This document shows, in pieces, positions 13,405-14,547 of a stretch of DNA of 14,547 nt (its first letter is position 1; the number at the start of each line of letters is the position of its first letter). This DNA is from Treponema sp. UBA4319 (GTDB lineage: Bacteria; Spirochaetota; Spirochaetia; Treponematales; Treponemataceae): contig DGUD01000163.1 of NCBI GenBank assembly GCA_002393865.1, positions 1 through 14,547 on the forward strand. Reading direction: 5' to 3'. A program made the translations under genes and the position numbers. The notes below the pieces were generated by a model. That model was not told the DNA's origin, searched no databases, and saw nothing but the letters and a program-made list of their open reading frames with translations.

Positions 13405-14547
13405 TCAGAAGCTCAGGATGCTGTCAACCTCCGCCAAAATCTGTTTGTTGCTGAATCCATGAAGATCCATTGCTCCAGACGGACAGGCAACGGTACAGGC
13501 ACCGCAGCCGTGGCACATAGCCGTGTTGACCTGTGACACGCGCCGGGTGATTGTCGTCCTGTTCGGGCCACGGAAGTCCTTCTCGACATAGGAGATGGCT
13601 CCGTACGGACAGACGTTCTCGCACTGGCCGCAGCCGTTGCACATATTCTCGTCGGGATGAGCCGTGCAAGGATCGTTCTTGAGCTTGTCCTTTACCAGCA
13701 GGCAGATGGCCTTTGCGGCGGCACCTGATGACTGGGCGACCGTCTCCGGGATATCCTTTGGTCCCTGGCAGCAGCCTGCAAGGAAGATTCCTGCGGTGGG
13801 GCTTTCCACCGGGCGGAGCTTTGCATGCGCTTCAAGGAAGAAATCGTTGTTGTCCATGGACGTGGTGAGCATCGTCGCCAGCGGGCGGGCGCTCTTGTCC
13901 GCTTCGATGGAGGCCGCAAGAACCACCATGTCAGCCTTGATGTGCAGCTGACGGTTCAGGATCAGATCTGAGCCCTGCACGTCCAGCGTGCCGTCTGCCT
14001 GCGGGGTCACTTTGCCCACCATACCCTTGATGTAGTGCACGCCATACTGCTCGACCGCGCGCCGGTAGAACTCGTCGAAGTTCTTTCCGGGCGTACGGAC
14101 ATCGATGTAGAAGACGTAGCAGTCCGTGTCCGGGTAGTGGTCGCGGGTAAGGATGGCGTGCTTTGCGGTATACATGCAGCATACCTTTGAGCAGTATTCG
14201 TGCCCCTTTCCTGCGTCTGCAGAGCAGCGGGAGCCGACGCACTGCACAAAGACGATGGTCTTCGGCTCTTTGCCGTCGGACGGCCGCAGCAGGTGGCCGT
14301 TCGTGGGACCGGATGCGTTGCACAGGCGTTCGAATTCCAGTGAGGAGACGACATCCGGGCTCTGCGCGTAGGCGAATTCATCAAATTTGTTCAGGTCAAT
14401 CGGGTTGTAGCCGGTCGCGACTATAATTGCGCCGTACTTCTCCGTAAGGAGCTCTTCCTTCTGGTGGAAGTTGATAGCCCCTGCGCCACAGACCTTCTCG
14501 CAGAAACCGCACACATTGTCCTTGCCGTTTGCAAGTCCCTTCATGTG
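13405..14547 (-). CDS. hdrA: HdrA-type flavin/iron-sulfur subunit (5' partial)
   Basis: The C-terminal 380 or so residues of an HdrA-family protein; the frame runs off the window end, and full-length family members are about 650 residues. HdrA holds the FAD that splits an electron pair between high- and low-potential acceptors. Visible HdrA signatures are CGFCEKVCGAGAINF with KYGAIIVATGYNPID, then VFVQCVGSRC, YCSKVCCMYTAKHAIL, FYIDVRTPGKNFDEFYRRA, and AGCCQGPKDIPETVAQSSGA near the FAD-binding end. Two C-terminal [4Fe-4S] motifs follow, numbered from the ATG at 14544: Cys302, 305, 308, 312 (MCNGCGQCENVCP) and Cys344, 347, 350, 354 (MCHGCGACTVACP). The N-terminal cluster, the FAD GxGxxG loop and the start are outside the window, as are any hdrB/hdrC genes. 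It is the most upstream visible gene of the leftward operon. Confidence 0.92.
   Translation of the reverse strand, partial: HMKGLANGKDNVCGFCEKVCGAGAINFHQKEELLTEKYGAIIVATGYNPIDLNKFDEFAYAQSPDVVSSLEFERLCNASGPTNGHLLRPSDGKEPKTIVFVQCVGSRCSADAGKGHEYCSKVCCMYTAKHAILTRDHYPDTDCYVFYIDVRTPGKNFDEFYRRAVEQYGVHYIKGMVGKVTPQADGTLDVQGSDLILNRQLHIKADMVVLAASIEADKSARPLATMLTTSMDNNDFFLEAHAKLRPVESPTAGIFLAGCCQGPKDIPETVAQSSGAAAKAICLLVKDKLKNDPCTAHPDENMCNGCGQCENVCPYGAISYVEKDFRGPNRTTITRRVSQVNTAMCHGCGACTVACPSGAMDLHGFSNKQILAEVDSILSF

Noticed and set aside
1..14547. CRISPR array, insertion sequence or prophage
   Set aside because: No regularly spaced repeats, transposase, integrase or phage genes were found on either strand.

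Overview
The window looks like chromosomal DNA of a spirochaete, most likely an anaerobic, GC-rich gut or rumen Treponema. The main clue is flaA (4865-5920), the endoflagellar sheath protein, preceded by a periplasmic Amidase_3 gene and a GerMN gene. From memory, T. pallidum has the same neighbourhood around TP0247-TP0249. The rest of the content, rich in low-potential iron-sulfur proteins, fits a strict anaerobe. I cannot name the species.

Left part, + strand (1-4760): a 5'-truncated chimera (PseG-like glycosyltransferase fold, zinc ribbon, SAM methyltransferase), an ATP-grasp ligase with an unrecognised C-terminal region, an exported N-acetylmuramoyl-L-alanine amidase and a membrane-anchored GerMN protein. 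Gaps are minimal or overlapping, so this is probably one envelope or glycan-related operon. flaA follows as its own unit with a sigma70-like promoter, a strong ribosome binding site and an intrinsic terminator. Next come a protein with a RelA/SpoT synthetase-like domain plus TPR repeats (6015-7271) and a tRNA-Glu(UUC) with its own promoter and terminator.

Right part, - strand (7551-14547): a seven-gene polycistron read leftward that converges on the tRNA at a perfect bidirectional terminator. Its order is hdrA (truncated at the window edge), flxD (mvhD-like), flxC, flxB, flxA, then an iron-sulfur subunit and a flavoprotein subunit of a soluble fumarate reductase (TfrB/TfrA-like). FlxABCD with HdrA is known in other anaerobes as an NADH dehydrogenase feeding a flavin-bifurcating heterodisulfide reductase core. 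Here the terminal module in the window is a fumarate reductase with no membrane anchor, no quinone-type [3Fe-4S] cluster and no HdrB-type CCG domain.

The most interesting hypothesis is therefore a cytoplasmic electron-bifurcating NADH:fumarate/ferredoxin oxidoreductase. NADH would enter at FlxA, pass through FlxB/C/D to HdrA, and split between fumarate (via TfrB/TfrA) and a low-potential acceptor such as ferredoxin. The flavoprotein has Asn where FrdA/SdhA carry the covalent-FAD His, an extra N-terminal segment of about 85 residues and a shortened C-terminus. A highly structured 133-nt spacer separates the flx and tfr modules. Whether hdrB/hdrC lie upstream of hdrA cannot be seen here.
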